A DNA stretch of 64,000 nt from positions 6,275,501 to 6,339,500 of the forward strand of contig NZ_CP150269.1 of assembly GCF_037976825.1 (NCBI RefSeq), given 5' to 3'. Source of the DNA: Paenibacillus sp. FSL K6-1330. Its GTDB lineage: Bacteria > Bacillota > Bacilli > Paenibacillales > Paenibacillaceae. The position numbers and the translations under genes are program-made. Below are positions 52,814-62,411 of the stretch, piece by piece (the stretch's first letter is position 1; the number at the start of each line of letters is the position of its first letter). The notes beneath the pieces are model-generated. The model searched no databases. It saw nothing but the letters and a program-made list of their open reading frames with translations, and was not told the origin of the DNA.

Positions 52814-53482
52814 TTATTTTCTTGTAAAATGTCGGACCAGACGATCTCCTGCCATTTGCAGCAGCTGTACCAGCACTATCATTAATACGACGGCCAGAAT
52901 CATGATCTCGGTCTCATAACGGTAATAGCCATACTTGATGGCCAAATCTCCTAAACCGCCGCCACCGACTTGACCGGACATCGCGGTATAAGATACCAGG
53001 GTTACAATCGTGATGGTCATCCCCGCCAGCAGGCCCGGACGTGCCTCCGGGAGGAGAACCCTCCATACGATTTGGCTTGTCGAGGAGCCCATGGCATGAG
53101 CCGCCTCAATCACGCCTTTATCCACTTCATTTAAAGCCGTTTCTACGAGCCTAGCGAAGAATGGCGCAGCGCCGATCACGAGCGGCGGAATGGTTCCCAG
53201 CACGCCGTACGAAACACCTACGAGCGACTTCGTAATCGGGATCATTGCAACGATCAGAATAATGAACGGAACCGAACGCAGGATGTTCACAATGAACGAC
53301 AGGATCGTGTAACCGAAGCGCACCAAACCGGATGTAGATCTTGCAGCCATGTAGAGCAGCACGCCAACCGGCAGTCCGATGATGAAACTGAACAATGCCG
53401 AAGCCCCCAGCATCCGAAGGGTATCCAATGTTGCCGTCCATATCTCTTTCCAGTCGATCTGGGTAAAATCAAGCCCGAACAT
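52814..53482 (-). CDS. metI: Methionine ABC transporter permease
   Basis: A 222-residue permease with five transmembrane helices. The MetI-type coupling loop runs from EAAHAMGSS to LPEARPGLLAG. It overlaps metN by one base (TAATG), so translation is coupled. Second gene of the operon. Confidence 0.95.
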   Translation of the reverse strand: MFGLDFTQIDWKEIWTATLDTLRMLGASALFSFIIGLPVGVLLYMAARSTSGLVRFGYTILSFIVNILRSVPFIILIVAMIPITKSLVGVSYGVLGTIPPLVIGAAPFFARLVETALNEVDKGVIEAAHAMGSSTSQIVWRVLLPEARPGLLAGMTITIVTLVSYTAMSGQVGGGGLGDLAIKYGYYRYETEIMILAVVLMIVLVQLLQMAGDRLVRHFTRK

Positions 53483-54498
53483 TAATGAATCACCTCCACG
53501 TCTAATCCTTGTTCCAGCAGCTTCCGGATCGTATCTTCTATGGCACGCTCTTCCCCTTCGAAACGGACGATGAGCTGGCCATACGGCGTTTCTTTGATCG
53601 TGGAGATCGTGCCCTGCAGAATTGCAAAATTCACGCCCGTCTCATGAACGGTATGGGACAGAATCGATTCGTACGTTTTCGATCCAAGGAACGTAATCTG
53701 CACCGCCCTCGAAGGTCCGTTCGCCTGGCCCTGAATGGCCAGCCGCAGCGCTTCGCCGCTGTCCATCTCCTGGCGGATAAATTCCTGGGTCACTTCATGC
53801 TTCGGCTTCAGGAACACTTCCGTTACCGGCCCTTGCTCCACAATGCCGCCCTGATGAATGACGGCGACCCGGTCGCATATGCTCTGAATCACATGCATCT
53901 CATGGGTAATCAGCACGATCGTCAGATGAAACTTTTTATTAATGTCCAGCAGCAGGCGCAGGATCGAATCGGTCGTCTGCGGGTCAAGCGCCGAAGTGGC
54001 CTCGTCGCACAGCAGCACTTCGGGATCGCTTGCGAGCGCTCTGGCTATGCCGACCCGCTGCTTCTGCCCGCCTGATAGCTGGGACGGGTATTTGTCCCGA
54101 TGTGCCTCCAAGCCGACCAAAGCCAACAGTTCGGATACCTTGCGTTCCATTTCAGCCTTTGGTGTCTTGATCAGACGCAGCGGAAACGCAATGTTATCGT
54201 ACACCGTCGCGGAAGATAACAAGTTAAAGTGCTGAAAAATCATGCCGATTTTGCGGCGTTCCGTCTGAAGCTGCTTCTTGCCAAGCGACGTTAAGTTCTT
54301 ACCGTTCACCCACACCTCGCCCGAGGTGGGACGCTCCAACAAATTGATACAACGGATCAATGTACTTTTACCTGCACCGGAGTGTCCGATGACTCCGAAG
54401 ATTTCTCCTTTTTCAATCGACAAATCCAATTCGGACAACGCAGTGGTTAAGGTTCCGGCTTTTCCGTACTGCTTCGTCAATTGCTTGAGCTCAATCAA
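53482..54498 (-). CDS. metN: Methionine ABC transporter ATP-binding protein
   Basis: A 338-residue ATPase. Walker A GHSGAGKST, signature LSGGQKQR, Walker B LLCDEATSALD and switch TIVLITHEM. The C-terminal NIL/ACT-like domain (from about 265) binds methionine and gives feedback inhibition. The start is TTG behind AAAAAGGAGGATTATCGGA. The SAM-I riboswitch precedes it. Confidence 0.95.
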   Translation of the reverse strand: MIELKQLTKQYGKAGTLTTALSELDLSIEKGEIFGVIGHSGAGKSTLIRCINLLERPTSGEVWVNGKNLTSLGKKQLQTERRKIGMIFQHFNLLSSATVYDNIAFPLRLIKTPKAEMERKVSELLALVGLEAHRDKYPSQLSGGQKQRVGIARALASDPEVLLCDEATSALDPQTTDSILRLLLDINKKFHLTIVLITHEMHVIQSICDRVAVIHQGGIVEQGPVTEVFLKPKHEVTQEFIRQEMDSGEALRLAIQGQANGPSRAVQITFLGSKTYESILSHTVHETGVNFAILQGTISTIKETPYGQLIVRFEGEERAIEDTIRKLLEQGLDVEVIH

Positions 54499-54545
54499 TC
54501 CGATAATCCTCCTTTTTCCGTAGCTTCATATCTATTTACCCAAAA

Positions 54546-54597
54546 GAAAAGAGCCTCTTTTTGTAGAATCAAAAAGGGCCCTCTTTACGTAAAAGTC
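54546..54597 (-). terminator. Terminator of the SAM-I riboswitch
   Basis: On the minus strand AAAGAGGGCCCTTTTTG pairs (with one bulge) with CAAAAAGAGGCTCTTTT and runs into T residues. It follows the aptamer and lies about 50 bp before metN. Confidence 0.85.
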
Positions 54598-54607
54598 AAC
54601 GCCTTTT

Positions 54608-54750
54608 CTCATCTGTCAAAGCCAAGGGATATCCTGTAGCTTTGAAGGAATTAGCACCATGTCACTCCAAGCGTCACTGCGTTAAGCAATTACACGCTGG
54701 AGTCGGTTGCCGGGCTTCATCGGGCCTGTCCCTCCGCCTCTCTCGATAAG
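54608..54750 (-). ncRNA. SAM-I (S-box) riboswitch
   Basis: On the minus strand CTTATC at the 5' end pairs with GATGAG at the 3' end (P1). The core shows GAGGGACAGGCCC followed by GATGAAGCCCGGCAACC and then GGTGCTAATTCC, the invariant S-box elements. SAM binding favours the following terminator, shutting off the methionine importer when SAM is plentiful. Confidence 0.97.
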
Positions 54751-54873
54751 AAAACATCGATATGAAATTTTTCCGATTAATTTGATCTGATTTAATAACA
54801 TTTAATGAATGCAATAGTTAGTATAGATTCTTTTCAGGTTTTTGTCAAAAGGAATTTCATGGCGATTTTGTGC

Positions 54874-55593
54874 CTAAGCCCTGACTCCATTTTTCCCCCA
54901 AAGCTCGTTCGTATATTTATAAGAGGCCGCCAGACTCCGGCATACCATATCGACACCTTGTTTGAGATCGTCCAGGTGCTGATCGATATCCTCCAGCTCG
55001 ATCTTGTCCGACAGCCCTTGATGACGCTGCCATAAATCATCCTGCATCTCGGAATTCATGTAATGGATTTCGGCGTTGCGCCGTTTCCGAAGTGTGTTCA
55101 GCGGCGTTTTGTAACGCTCCTTGATCGCTTCCAGCTCTTTGGCCAGCTCTCCGTGGGCCTTCAGGAATTTAAACTGCCGCAGGACCGTAAAATATGAGAA
55201 ATGCGCCTTCACCTTAGAGGTATGAAGATCGTACAAATCGTTCAGCACCGTCCCCAGCTTATCAAGGATCGAGAATACGCGTATGAAGCCGTTTTTGTAA
55301 AAATACACATATCGTTGATATTCCCCTTGCTCCTGAATCGACATGTCATCGATGTAACCCGATTTGACCGATTGACTGAAATGCCTTGCCGCATTCCAGC
55401 TCTGTTCCAGCTCATCCAGGGAAACGATCAACCCCCGGGTCCAAATCTCAAGCTTGCGAAAGTCATGCGTCGGATCCTGATTTTTCTCCATTTCCTTCTG
55501 CAGCAGCCGGGTTGTTTGGACCATCGATTCGATGGCTTCCTCAAGCAGTCCGTTATTGTGCCGGGGCTGTTCCCCAAGTAACATTCGAAGCAT
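54874..55593 (-). CDS. Cthe_2314-type HEPN-domain protein
   Basis: A 239-residue all-helical protein of the HEPN type. The HEPN nuclease-like motif Rx4H is visible as RRNAEIHYMN near residue 185. Long helical parts (LDELEQSWNAARHFS; FLKAHGELAKELEAIKER) fit the fold. HEPN domains are often RNases in toxin, defence or rRNA-processing systems, but no antitoxin partner (MNT or similar) is adjacent. The start at 55593 is used because GAGGGGGTACCGCC precedes it; the open frame continues 200 bases upstream without support. Confidence 0.72.
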   Translation of the reverse strand: MLRMLLGEQPRHNNGLLEEAIESMVQTTRLLQKEMEKNQDPTHDFRKLEIWTRGLIVSLDELEQSWNAARHFSQSVKSGYIDDMSIQEQGEYQRYVYFYKNGFIRVFSILDKLGTVLNDLYDLHTSKVKAHFSYFTVLRQFKFLKAHGELAKELEAIKERYKTPLNTLRKRRNAEIHYMNSEMQDDLWQRHQGLSDKIELEDIDQHLDDLKQGVDMVCRSLAASYKYTNELWGKNGVRA

Positions 55594-55969
55594 GGCGGTA
55601 CCCCCTCGCGTCATCAAATTAATCTTGGTTCTTCTTGGACCGCTATTTGTCAAAATAGTGATTCCACCGCGTTTAACCGTCTTCACGATATCCTCACGCG
55701 GGAATAACTCATTCAGGTATCCCGATTTCATTCGTGCATTCATGACCAGAGGATTGTTCTTATAGGATGCCCCCGAAACGGCCAGACAACCCACAGAATG
55801 GGGCGACTTTCAGATATCCCCCAGGATATCGCCTTCGTCAATCTTAATAAATATAAACTAATCCGTTGCGGGATCAAACCTTTTCAATACTGCTTCCAGC
55901 GTCTCCTTGATATCGGACAGGTCGAGCGGAAGTTTTGGCTATCATCCACTTCCCTCCTCACTATACAAC
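55594..55969. other. Intergenic region with a possible frameshifted microgene
   Basis: No intact gene. On the minus strand GAGGAGGGAAGTGG precedes an ATG (55943-55945) whose frame stops after 23 codons, but a one-base skip in an AAAA run gives 28 codons reading MIAKLPLDLSDIKETLEAVL and ending with RFDPATD, which looks protein-like. It may be a pseudogene, a read error or chance. Confidence 0.25.
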
Positions 55970-55999
55970 AAAGCCCTCGAACGCTGGTTCGGGGACTTT
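55970..55999 (-). terminator. Terminator of ctaA
   Basis: AAAGTCCCCGAAC pairs with GTTCGAGGGCTTT (one mismatch, one wobble) around a 4-base loop, 60 bp after ctaA on the minus strand. Confidence 0.65.
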
Positions 56000-56057
56000 G
56001 CATAAACGATGTTGCCTTAAATTCGATCCTTTTCGTTTAATGATTTTCGCTTCTTTT

Positions 56058-57032
56058 TTATACAATCTTTTCACGAGACATGCTATGATCCGGCCGCATT
56101 TCGGCTTTAACCGGCTTGCTGAGCTGCCATACCCTGACACTTAAATAACAGAGTACGCCGAATAAGGCCGAGATCAGCAGTGTATGTCCCAGCGCGGAGA
56201 ATACGTAAACTTCCTCGTTATGCATCGTTGCCATAATGAGGGCACCGCTAAACACTTGCAGCAAGCAGAGCACGGTTGCCGAGATGCCCAGCATCTGTAT
56301 CTCCCGGTTGTCGCGGTTACGCCAATATGCAAAATGCCCCATCACCGCAACCACGACCAGCAGCAGAAGCGCTGCCACCCGGTGCATAAAGGCGATGCCG
56401 ACCCCACCGCCCAGCTCCGGGATCACTTCCCCGTTACACAGCGGCCAGCCCGAGCAACCTTCTCTAGAATCGGTGTGGCTGACGAATGCACCAATATAAA
56501 CGACGATATAGCTATACAGGGTTGTGCCCCAGACTAAATTACGGAAACCCTTGCTTACCCGAGGCAGACGTTCCAAGTCTACGGGCCCCTTCGCCTGTTC
56601 TACCCGCCGCATACCCAGAGCCAGCATGACGGAGCTAGCAAAAGCAATCAGCGAGAAGCCAAAATGCAGCGCCATAATCGCAGCCGATTGAGGTTTAACC
56701 ACCGCAAGCGCACCCATGATCGCCTGCACTACAACGAATACCGAGGTCCCGATAACATAAGCCATCAAATCCCGGCGATCCCGCTTGTACTTCCAGAACG
56801 CAATCAGCGAAGCCAGCGCGGCCAACCCCGCCATTCCGCTGACAGCCCGGTGGGAATACTCAATCATGGAGGATACCGTGTAAGCGGGAACAAATTTACC
56901 GTTGCACAGCGGCCACTCCTGGCCGCAACCGAGTCCCGAGCCCGTCTTTGTCACAACCATGCCTCCGAACGTCGCGAAGAACATAATTAAGCATGTTATG
57001 TAACTCAGCCATTTTAATTGTTTATCATTCAC
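56058..57032 (-). CDS. ctaA: Haem A synthase
   Basis: A 324-residue membrane enzyme oxidising haem O to haem A for aa3-type oxidases. Eight helices in two repeats; haem-ligand His in EYSHRAVSG, ALHFGFSL, FMHRVAALL and ALGHTLLIS. Each half has an extracytoplasmic Cys pair (GCGQEWPLCNG and GCSGWPLCNG), as in the B. subtilis enzyme. The start is GTG behind CAGGTGAGATAA. ctaB and the oxidase genes are not in the window. Confidence 0.95.
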   Translation of the reverse strand: MNDKQLKWLSYITCLIMFFATFGGMVVTKTGSGLGCGQEWPLCNGKFVPAYTVSSMIEYSHRAVSGMAGLAALASLIAFWKYKRDRRDLMAYVIGTSVFVVVQAIMGALAVVKPQSAAIMALHFGFSLIAFASSVMLALGMRRVEQAKGPVDLERLPRVSKGFRNLVWGTTLYSYIVVYIGAFVSHTDSREGCSGWPLCNGEVIPELGGGVGIAFMHRVAALLLLVVVAVMGHFAYWRNRDNREIQMLGISATVLCLLQVFSGALIMATMHNEEVYVFSALGHTLLISALFGVLCYLSVRVWQLSKPVKAEMRPDHSMSREKIV

Positions 57033-57231
57033 TTATCTCACCTGCTGCTCATAATCATTCACTATTTAAACCTTTACGGGATCGCATCGTACACAGTCCA
57101 CATTTCATTATACCTGATTCTACCGCTACGGTCACTTGAGCGATTGTGACAAAATGTTCAAAAATGAGAAAAACCTTCATGATACAGGTACTTGACTTCT
57201 TCACCCTACCTCTAACTGATATGTAAAACAA

Positions 57232-57264
57232 CACCGCCGCCAGTTATAGATCAAGGCGGCGGTG
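57232..57264 (-). terminator. Terminator of the thioredoxin-like gene
   Basis: CACCGCCGCC pairs perfectly with GGCGGCGGTG around a 13-base loop, 12 bp after the gene on the minus strand. The T tract is short. Confidence 0.65.
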
Positions 57265-57276
57265 CTATAGTCACTC

Positions 57277-57621
57277 TTACTTATGAATCGTACTGTATAC
57301 GTCCACGGCACGCTGCAGGAAATCTTCAATCTCCTGGCGCGATTTGCGGAGTTTGTTAACGTAGCGAACCAACTCGCGTCCGTCGGAGTATGCAACAAAG
57401 CTAGGGATACCCATAATATTTTGCTGCTGACTCACGTCACCGACAGCATCGACGTCAACCTCAACCAGAGTCAATTGGTTTGAGAACTTTGTCTCAACCT
57501 CCGGCATGAATGGATCGATAAACTTGCAATCGCCGCACCAGTCTGCTTTAAATACGGCAACAGTCAGTCGCGGAGACTGGATTGCAACCTGAAATTCTGC
57601 TTCTGAAGTGATTTTTTCCAT
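57277..57621 (-). CDS. Thioredoxin-like protein
   Basis: A 114-residue cytosolic thioredoxin-fold protein with active site WCGDCK (Asp in place of Pro) and cis-Pro loop MGIPSF. The WCGDC site makes it an atypical reductant, like YtpP/YdbP-type paralogues. The start follows AAAGGGGAGATAATCA. It is monocistronic next to ctaA. Substrates unknown. Confidence 0.88.
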   Translation of the reverse strand: MEKITSEAEFQVAIQSPRLTVAVFKADWCGDCKFIDPFMPEVETKFSNQLTLVEVDVDAVGDVSQQQNIMGIPSFVAYSDGRELVRYVNKLRKSRQEIEDFLQRAVDVYSTIHK

Positions 57622-57759
57622 TGATTATCTCCCCTTTACGTCGAGTTCCTTCACCCTTAGTGAATCAAAATGTTGAGTGGAAGTCAAATTTTAGAGCATA
57701 CTGACATTATGATGCTCACAGGCTGGGATTAACCATCAGAAAGTGCAGGTGACCCCCGA

Positions 57760-59151
57760 ATGCACTCGAATGGAGTCAATGATAATAAAAACCGGGGCAA
57801 GTATGTATGGTCATGGACGGCAGCTATTCCGCAAGCCCTGACCGAATCATGGTCGGGGATGATCGCATCGTGGCGATTCTCCTTAAAGCTCCGGACAAGC
57901 AGAAACGAATTGCATTGGGACTACACAGCCGTTAGAACGATTCGCAGGCAGCTCAAGGATATCCTCTCCTCCCATCCCTATCTGCAGCAGAGCGTTTCCC
58001 CGTTTCCGCTCCCTTCCATGCAAGGGTATAGCGATATTCGGATTCATGAGACCGGTCCAGAGGTTCAGCTATCTCCAGAAGAGCAGGAGTTGAGTCATCA
58101 TATTCAAGAGGCCACAGCTGCAGCCAACCGAAGTAACGTGACCCGTACGCAAGCCTATTGGGACTGCTATGTATCACAACCTGAGCTGCATTGGGCCTTT
58201 CTGGCCCACATGGTATCGCGTAATGCCGGGTGGAATATGAGTGATCTGAAGGGTGGATTGATGTCGGATCTTATGAATCCGACATTTAAGAACAACCTGT
58301 ATCGCTTCCTGGAGCGCTGCAATGCACTGATCTTCCAGGACGCCTATCCCCAGCTGCTGCTCTATATACACAGTCGAAAAAAGGGTAAGCCCCTATTTCA
58401 TTTGCTCCCCCACTTTCATGTTTCAGCGTTCATGACACCGTTCTGGGAGCAGTTCTGGCAGGATCAGAGCAGTTCGCTGCTTACGGTAGCCCTGATCATT
58501 AATGAGCAGAACTATATTGAGGGGCGTGTGGCGAGACACCCTTTTTACCTACAGCATATTCTACAGGATCCCTTCTTTCGGATGCATGAGCTGACCCGGT
58601 TGAATCAAATCGTGTTTCCACTGGGTCAAGTCCATCGAACAGAGTCGGGCGAAAGCCCTGCCCAGAAGCCCTTATCCCCAGCCAGGCCGCTGGCCGGACT
58701 TACCTTACCCAAGTTTGACGACCTGTCCATTCGGATCAAGGCAGGCCGTTCGCTGTATGCTTTATTGTTTGGGTATGAGGAGATATACCGCGCGGTGCTG
58801 GCATTCGCACGATCCACCAAGCATCAGGGATCGCGCGCCGAATATTGGCCGGCCTTATTTACACCGACACTTGAGCAAGCCATGAATCATGGCCACGCGG
58901 GATCTGACCTCATCACATCAGAATGGCTGCCCGATGGCCAGCGTCTGTACAGCCCTTATCTTGATGAGATCTGGGAGGATGAGACCCCCGAGCCGATTCC
59001 CCGGTACGACTGGTATCAGGGCCCGGCGATGTTTAGGCATATTCGTAAACCGTTACGGCCGCTGCTGCCGGATATCACCCATGCCCATCGGGCCGCTCTG
59101 GAGAAAACCTCCATCGTGCATGATGTGTCTGATCAGTTCCATCGGCATTAA
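57760..59151 (+). CDS. DUF2515-domain protein
   Basis: A 463-residue protein of unknown function. The DUF2515 core (roughly 95-420) includes NRSNVTRTQAYWDCY, FLAHMVSRNAGWNMSDLKGG and the later ALIINEQNYIEGRV. It is soluble with no signal peptide. Known in Bacillales as YppC-like. The ATG follows CAGGTGACCCCCGA. A weak hairpin at 59159-59192 may end the transcript. Confidence 0.78.
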   Translation: MHSNGVNDNKNRGKYVWSWTAAIPQALTESWSGMIASWRFSLKLRTSRNELHWDYTAVRTIRRQLKDILSSHPYLQQSVSPFPLPSMQGYSDIRIHETGPEVQLSPEEQELSHHIQEATAAANRSNVTRTQAYWDCYVSQPELHWAFLAHMVSRNAGWNMSDLKGGLMSDLMNPTFKNNLYRFLERCNALIFQDAYPQLLLYIHSRKKGKPLFHLLPHFHVSAFMTPFWEQFWQDQSSSLLTVALIINEQNYIEGRVARHPFYLQHILQDPFFRMHELTRLNQIVFPLGQVHRTESGESPAQKPLSPARPLAGLTLPKFDDLSIRIKAGRSLYALLFGYEEIYRAVLAFARSTKHQGSRAEYWPALFTPTLEQAMNHGHAGSDLITSEWLPDGQRLYSPYLDEIWEDETPEPIPRYDWYQGPAMFRHIRKPLRPLLPDITHAHRAALEKTSIVHDVSDQFHRH

Positions 59152-59234
59152 AATGGAAAGAGACCGTCCCGATACTACAAGGATGGTCTCCATTCGGTTC
59201 TATTCACACGATAAGTGAAACTAAGTATATGTTT

Positions 59235-60860
59235 TTATCCCCGCTTCCGCATTCGTGCAGGCTGCAGTCTCATAAGCGGACGGAACACTTTCTGCAAAAG
59301 GCGCGGGTAACTGCTCAGCTCCGATTGCCGCAATACGCCAAACACCACCAGCAGGACAAGATATATAATGACCACGGCCACGCCTACAACCAGGCAAGTC
59401 AGCAGGAAGGCCAACCGTGCCGGCATGATATCAACCATTTGAATACCGGCCAGATTCAGGCCATATCCAATTCCCCCGGCGGCAATCACCGTCAACAAGA
59501 AGCCCGTCCAGCGTTTGCCCAGGATGGAGAAGGATACAATCGCTTTAATCGATCTTATATTCAGTATCGTAATAACAAGGAAACAGAGCGCCGTGCTCCC
59601 TATGATCCCGTAGATCCCAAAGAACGGGGCAAGCAGGAAGCTGGCTGCAAGCTTGATTGCAACCCCGATCATCACGTGAATCATCGAGAGTTTGGCCTTG
59701 CCGATTCCAAGAAGAATGGAATTTGTAGTCATCATCGTGATCTGGAAAATCGTACCGAACGTCAGAAATCCAATAATCCCGCTGCCGCCCAAGGAACTAA
59801 ACAGCAATCCATTAATGGAATAGGATGCCACGCATAGCGCAATCACCATCGGCATCCCCGTCAATATGGCTATACGCATAGCCAGCGATACTTGCTGTTC
59901 CAAATGCTCCTGGTCCTTCTTCGCAAAAGCCGCAGAGATGATCGGAATAAGCGAGGTACTGAGGGCAATGGCTAGAATCGGCGGAATCCCCGCCACGCTT
60001 TGAGCCCGGTTCCCAAGCACCGCGAGGGCTGCTGTCGCCTGATCCAAACCAATCTGCCCGATCAACAGCGGCTTCACTATAGAGCTGTCAATGAAGTTAA
60101 CAGCCGGAACTGCCAGGGAAGACAGCACAATCGGTATGGACAGCGTGAATATATCCCGGTATATCCCGCCAAGCGGAATGGAACGGTCCGCCGCCGGCAT
60201 CTTGAGCTCACGATCGCTTCGGCGAAGTTTAACCGTGAAGTACAGCATGACTGCAAACGCGCCGATACTGCCGAGTACGCCACCAAAGGAAGCTCCGGCC
60301 GCAATCCAGGTATCGTCGTATCCCATCCGCAGCAGCACATAGGCCAAGCCGATGGCTGTCAGAACCCGTGCAATCTGCTCGATGATCTGAGATATGCCGC
60401 CAGCTGTCATGTTATTACGTCCCTGGAAGTATCCTCGCATCATCGCGATGGCTGGAAACAGCAGCAGCGCTGGGGCGAGTGCCTGAATGGCCGCGGCTGC
60501 CTCCGGCTGCTTAGAAATATGGGTAGCATAATAAGGAGCTCCAAAATATAGCAGCAGCGTCATGACAATACCCGCTACCCCGGCAAAAATAAGTGCAGCA
60601 TGATAGACACGCCGAGCCTCCGCAGGCTTATTCAAAGCATGACGCTCGGATACCATTTTGCTGAGTGTGCTGGGAATGCCTGCCGTTGCTACCGTTAACA
60701 GCATTAAATATACGTTATTGGCGATCGTAAATGAAGCGTCCCCTATATCGTTCAGCATATGTTCCAGCGGCACCCGCTGGACAAGACCCAGCACGCGGGC
60801 TACCAGCGCAGCAGCGGCCAAGATGATCGTGCCTTTAATAAATGACTCTTTCTTTGACAA
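59235..60860 (-). CDS. MurJ/YtgP-type lipid II flippase (MATE/MOP superfamily)
   Basis: A 541-residue polytopic protein with about 14 hydrophobic helices. The N-terminal MOP fold opens with IKGTIILAAAALVARVLG and the family segment MMRGYFQGRNNM is present. YtgP (MurJ of B. subtilis) translocates lipid II; SpoVB is its sporulation paralogue. Which one this matches cannot be settled without comparison. The start is TTG behind GGAGAAAGAAGGGTACGGTT. Confidence 0.85.
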   Translation of the reverse strand: MSKKESFIKGTIILAAAALVARVLGLVQRVPLEHMLNDIGDASFTIANNVYLMLLTVATAGIPSTLSKMVSERHALNKPAEARRVYHAALIFAGVAGIVMTLLLYFGAPYYATHISKQPEAAAAIQALAPALLLFPAIAMMRGYFQGRNNMTAGGISQIIEQIARVLTAIGLAYVLLRMGYDDTWIAAGASFGGVLGSIGAFAVMLYFTVKLRRSDRELKMPAADRSIPLGGIYRDIFTLSIPIVLSSLAVPAVNFIDSSIVKPLLIGQIGLDQATAALAVLGNRAQSVAGIPPILAIALSTSLIPIISAAFAKKDQEHLEQQVSLAMRIAILTGMPMVIALCVASYSINGLLFSSLGGSGIIGFLTFGTIFQITMMTTNSILLGIGKAKLSMIHVMIGVAIKLAASFLLAPFFGIYGIIGSTALCFLVITILNIRSIKAIVSFSILGKRWTGFLLTVIAAGGIGYGLNLAGIQMVDIMPARLAFLLTCLVVGVAVVIIYLVLLVVFGVLRQSELSSYPRLLQKVFRPLMRLQPARMRKRG

Positions 60861-60916
60861 AACCGTACCCTTCTTTCTCCTCCAAAGCGCCTCTTACAGC
60901 GATTCCTAAGCGTCTA

Positions 60917-61402
60917 TTAGAAAACCCAAATGAAGAAAATAATAATCATCGCGAGCTGTAAAATAATCTTCACCACAATGCTGCTGAACAAGCCAATGAC
61001 CGATCCGAAACCAACCTTCATGGATTTGCTTGGTCCCGAGCCTGCCAGCATTTCACCCAGAAATGCCCCAAGGAATGGTCCAATTATCAATCCAAAAGCG
61101 GGAATAACGAACGGTCCGATAATCAGTCCGATCGTGCTGCCCCATATCGAGGCTTTGGAACCGCCGAGCTTCTTAACACCCCAGGCGTTAACCGCATAAT
61201 CGGCAATGAAGAGCACCACCAGAATGATCGTCTGAATAATCCAGAACCATGCATTGTAATGCTCAAATGTAAAGAACCAGCCGTAAACAAACAGCGCCAG
61301 GTAAATGGCGATAACCCCCGGCAGAATAGGGTAAATCGCCCCGGCCATCCCAATGATAAACAGAGCGATGACAATAATCCAGCCCAATATGTCCATCAAC
61401 AT
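60917..61402 (-). CDS. DUF456-family membrane protein
   Basis: A 161-residue small integral membrane protein with four to five helices and Gly-rich packing motifs such as GSTIGLIIGPFVIP and GLIIGPFLGAFLGEML. DUF456 function is unknown. Its ATG follows the HAD gene stop by one base (TGAGATG), so they are translationally coupled. A second ATG two codons on has a slightly better spacing to GAAGGG. Confidence 0.82.
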   Translation of the reverse strand: MLMDILGWIIVIALFIIGMAGAIYPILPGVIAIYLALFVYGWFFTFEHYNAWFWIIQTIILVVLFIADYAVNAWGVKKLGGSKASIWGSTIGLIIGPFVIPAFGLIIGPFLGAFLGEMLAGSGPSKSMKVGFGSVIGLFSSIVVKIILQLAMIIIFFIWVF

Positions 61403-61403
61403 C

Positions 61404-62150
61404 TCACCCTTCGATCAAAATATGATCCCTGATGACCTCAACGATGCCGTCCTCATTGTTGCTGGAAACCACAAGGTCCGCTTCATCCTTAACCGTCTGC
61501 TGGGCATTGCCCATAGCCACGCCGAGTCCGGCCTGCTGAATCACAGCCAGGTCGTTCAGGCTGTCACCTACGGCTACGACTTCGGACATGCTAATTCCGA
61601 GCAGCTCGCACACCTGTCCGATTCCGGTCGCTTTGTTAACGCCCTGCGGATTGATTTCCAGGTTATCCGGCGAGGAGTTCGTGATCTCCAGTCCTCCCAT
61701 ATCCTGCAGGCGCATCAGAATGTTGTGGCGTACCTCATGATCATTCGTGTTGTAACCAAACTTCAGCCACTCCTGATTCGCGACATCGCCGATCCAATTC
61801 TCAGAGTTATATAATCTTTCTACTGAATACGCCCAGAACCATGACCCGGTTTCAATGGCTAGTGCGTGCATTTCCTCCACGAGCTTGCTGTCGAGCAGCG
61901 CCCGGCGGTGCAATTCATATGGCGCACGCCATACCTCGCCGCCGTTCACCGTTACCATCGGTGTCGTCAGTTCAAGCTGTTTGGCATACGGATAGGCATC
62001 CTGAAACGGACGACCTGTCGAGAGGCAGACGTGAATGCCGTGCCGTACAGCTTCCTTGATCCACTTCACCGTTTCCTCCGACACCTCATGATCGTCCCGC
62101 AGCAGCGTACCGTCCATATCCAGTGCCAACAACCGATATTTATATTTCAT
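61404..62150 (-). CDS. Cof-type HAD-IIB phosphatase
   Basis: A 248-residue HAD-superfamily phosphatase. Motif I is LDMDGTLL, motif II LSTGRP, motif III Lys near NPQGVNKATGI and motif IV GDSLNDLAVIQ. The C2 cap lies between motifs II and III. The family dephosphorylates sugar phosphates, PLP or flavin precursors; the substrate is unknown. The ATG at 62150 is used because TAAGGGGGTTAATACC precedes it. It is coupled to the DUF456 gene downstream. Confidence 0.87.
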   Translation of the reverse strand: MKYKYRLLALDMDGTLLRDDHEVSEETVKWIKEAVRHGIHVCLSTGRPFQDAYPYAKQLELTTPMVTVNGGEVWRAPYELHRRALLDSKLVEEMHALAIETGSWFWAYSVERLYNSENWIGDVANQEWLKFGYNTNDHEVRHNILMRLQDMGGLEITNSSPDNLEINPQGVNKATGIGQVCELLGISMSEVVAVGDSLNDLAVIQQAGLGVAMGNAQQTVKDEADLVVSSNNEDGIVEVIRDHILIEG

Positions 62151-62411
62151 GGTATTAACCCCCTTACGAATCATCAGCAAACATAACGACATTTTACCAC
62201 AAAAGGCAGGGTGTCAAAACATCCCCCCATGAATAGCAGCCACCTAACAGGCCAAAACTGAGATAAAGCCTAGCCACAATGAGAATTTCCCCACGCGCTC
62301 GAACCAATCACACGACCCTTGAAATAAATAAGCGATGTGAAAGAAAGAATATGACTTCCTTTGTGCTACGATATTTACTGAAAACAACCCTGAAAGGAGT
62401 CATAAAATCAT

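Noticed and set aside
54874..55593. Toxin-antitoxin system with the HEPN protein as toxin
   Set aside because: No MNT or other antitoxin gene lies next to it; both neighbours are unrelated housekeeping units.
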